Assembly (NCBI GenBank): GCA_947380905.1
Contig: CANCSS010000002.1
Span: 1 to 64,000 of the forward strand
Direction of reading: 5' to 3'
Length of the DNA stretch: 64,000 bases
Origin: Chitinophagaceae bacterium
GTDB taxonomy: Bacteria > Bacteroidota > Bacteroidia > Chitinophagales > Chitinophagaceae
The translations under genes were made by a program, and so were the position numbers. The notes under the pieces are model-generated. The model had not been told where the DNA came from. It saw only the letters and a program-made list of their open reading frames with translations, and did not search any database. This document shows, one piece after another, positions 63,298-64,000 of the stretch (positions are counted from its first letter, which is position 1; each line of letters starts with the position of its first letter).

Positions 63298-64000
63298 TTA
63301 CCAAAGGCTAGTAGGATATACTTTATTGGCTACCAAAGTATCAATACTTGCTTTTACACCAGGTGCATCGGCTTTGTAGGTAACGCCAAACCATTTGGCA
63401 TTGGTGGGGATTACTTTTACCTGCCCCAATCCCAATTCTTTAAATCTACCTGCTACATAAGGAATATAATATTCAGATTTTAACTCCTGTCCTTTTGAAT
63501 GTAAAAAAGAAACAAACTCTTGTTCACATAATTGAATAAACCCAGGCGAGAAACACATGAAATTCATACTCACTCTGGTATCCTCTTTTAGAGGTGTTTC
63601 TATCTCCTCTTCTTCAAATACAATTTGACCACCTGCTTTACGATATATTTTAGTGCGCTCCTGAATCGAAGTTAAATAACCTTGATCATTGATCGCACAA
63701 ACCCCTCTACTCACGGTTCCATTTTCACTTAAAGTATTGGCCAATGCATACCCAAGTATACAATTGGTAGTTTCATTGCATTCCTTTGTTAAAAAAGTAT
63801 ACGCTTGTTCAAAAGCTTCTTTGCCATAATAATCGTCGGCATTGATAATGGCAAAAACTTCTTTCACTTCCTCTTTACAACATAACAATGCATGTGCCGT
63901 GCCCCATGGCTTTACCCGATCTACTGGATAGGAAAATCCTTCGGTGAATTTATCCAAGGACTGATATACATAAGCTGTTTTAATTTTCCCTACCAACTTT
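63298..64000 (-). CDS. NTP-transferase family sugar nucleotidyltransferase, 5' part cut by window edge
   Basis: The reading frame is open to the right edge; the methionine at 63996 is probably internal. The visible about 233 residues have the middle and end of a nucleotidyltransferase: DRVKPWGTAHALLCCKEEV, FAIINADDYYGKEAFEQAY (metal Asp pair), VSRGVCAINDQGYLTSIQERTKI, MNFMCFSPGFIQL and WFGVTYKADAPGVKASIDTLV. The N-terminal nucleotide-binding GxGxRxG segment, about 80 residues, should lie beyond the window. Nucleotide and sugar are not determined. Confidence 0.85.
   Translation of the reverse strand, partial: KLVGKIKTAYVYQSLDKFTEGFSYPVDRVKPWGTAHALLCCKEEVKEVFAIINADDYYGKEAFEQAYTFLTKECNETTNCILGYALANTLSENGTVSRGVCAINDQGYLTSIQERTKIYRKAGGQIVFEEEEIETPLKEDTRVSMNFMCFSPGFIQLCEQEFVSFLHSKGQELKSEYYIPYVAGRFKELGLGQVKVIPTNAKWFGVTYKADAPGVKASIDTLVANKVYPTSLW

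Noticed and set aside
1-64000. Phage, transposon, toxin-antitoxin or defence system
   Set aside because: No integrase, transposase, restriction, Cas or toxin-antitoxin gene could be recognised on either strand; all larger frames have housekeeping, envelope or unknown conserved identities.

Overview
The window is AT-rich DNA from a member of the Bacteroidota, most likely the Chitinophagales/Chitinophagaceae. The supporting signs are a type IX secretion C-terminal sorting domain, a SusC-type TonB plug sequence, many short MKK- signal peptides, TAnnTTTG-type -7 promoter boxes, a PAS kinase paired with a response regulator-Crp fusion, and Bacteroidota-type gene neighbourhoods. No rRNA, tRNA, CRISPR array, transposase or phage module was seen. 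The right edge cuts a nucleotidyltransferase gene.

Region 1 (1-25.9 kb) is mainly secreted and envelope functions. It holds a DUF5946 gene behind a hairpin-rich stretch, two large Asp-box (BNR/sortilin-like) propeller proteins (one with TIG domains and a T9SS tail), two formylglycine sulfatases, small secreted SnoaL-like, lipocalin-like and lipoprotein genes, and a stand-alone TonB plug protein. It also holds a TauE-like permease, a one-chain Fe-S L-serine dehydratase, a periplasmic MBL hydrolase, a sodium/solute symporter, RlpA, a prohibitin-like protein, an M28 peptidase and a BBP2-type porin. Many genes are single units with their own A/T-flanked hairpin terminators.

Region 2 (26-37.4 kb) opens with a PAS histidine kinase and a receiver-Crp fusion regulator. 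Next to them is a 123-codon chimeric ORF. Its N-terminus looks like the metal-binding start of a CcoI-type copper ATPase, and its C-terminus like the end of the SafE/DsbD_2 membrane protein. In many Bacteroidota these two genes bracket the cbb3 oxidase cluster, so this looks like a scar left by deletion of that cluster. Then come an S41 protease, a BadF-type kinase, small conserved genes, etfB-etfA, a divergent SDR, a cupin, a BFN/DUF151 nuclease-family protein and ispE.

Region 3 (37.5-49.5 kb) is nitrogen assimilation (gltB-gltD, then amtB with its own promoter box and terminator) followed by plsC, priA and murB.

Region 4 (49.5-61.5 kb, minus strand) is an aromatic amino acid supercluster: pheA, aminotransferase, tyrA, a DEAD-box helicase, DAHP synthase-chorismate mutase, aroB, aroA and aroC, followed by a DUF952 gene, an RlpA-like gene and an OmpA/TSP3 gene. 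Just upstream of pheA, and absent from the ORF track, lies a 28-codon leader ORF with ten consecutive aromatic codons (WFYFFFYFYF). It is followed by mutually exclusive hairpins and a terminator whose U-run abuts the pheA start codon, a complete textbook ribosome-mediated attenuator. This is the most striking regulatory system in the window. A 54-codon repeat-bearing lipoprotein gene, also missed by the ORF track, lies just upstream.

Region 5 (61.5-64 kb) has an ECF-like sigma factor followed by a one-TM protein that joins an anti-sigma-like cytoplasmic tail to a periplasmic trypsin-like protease.
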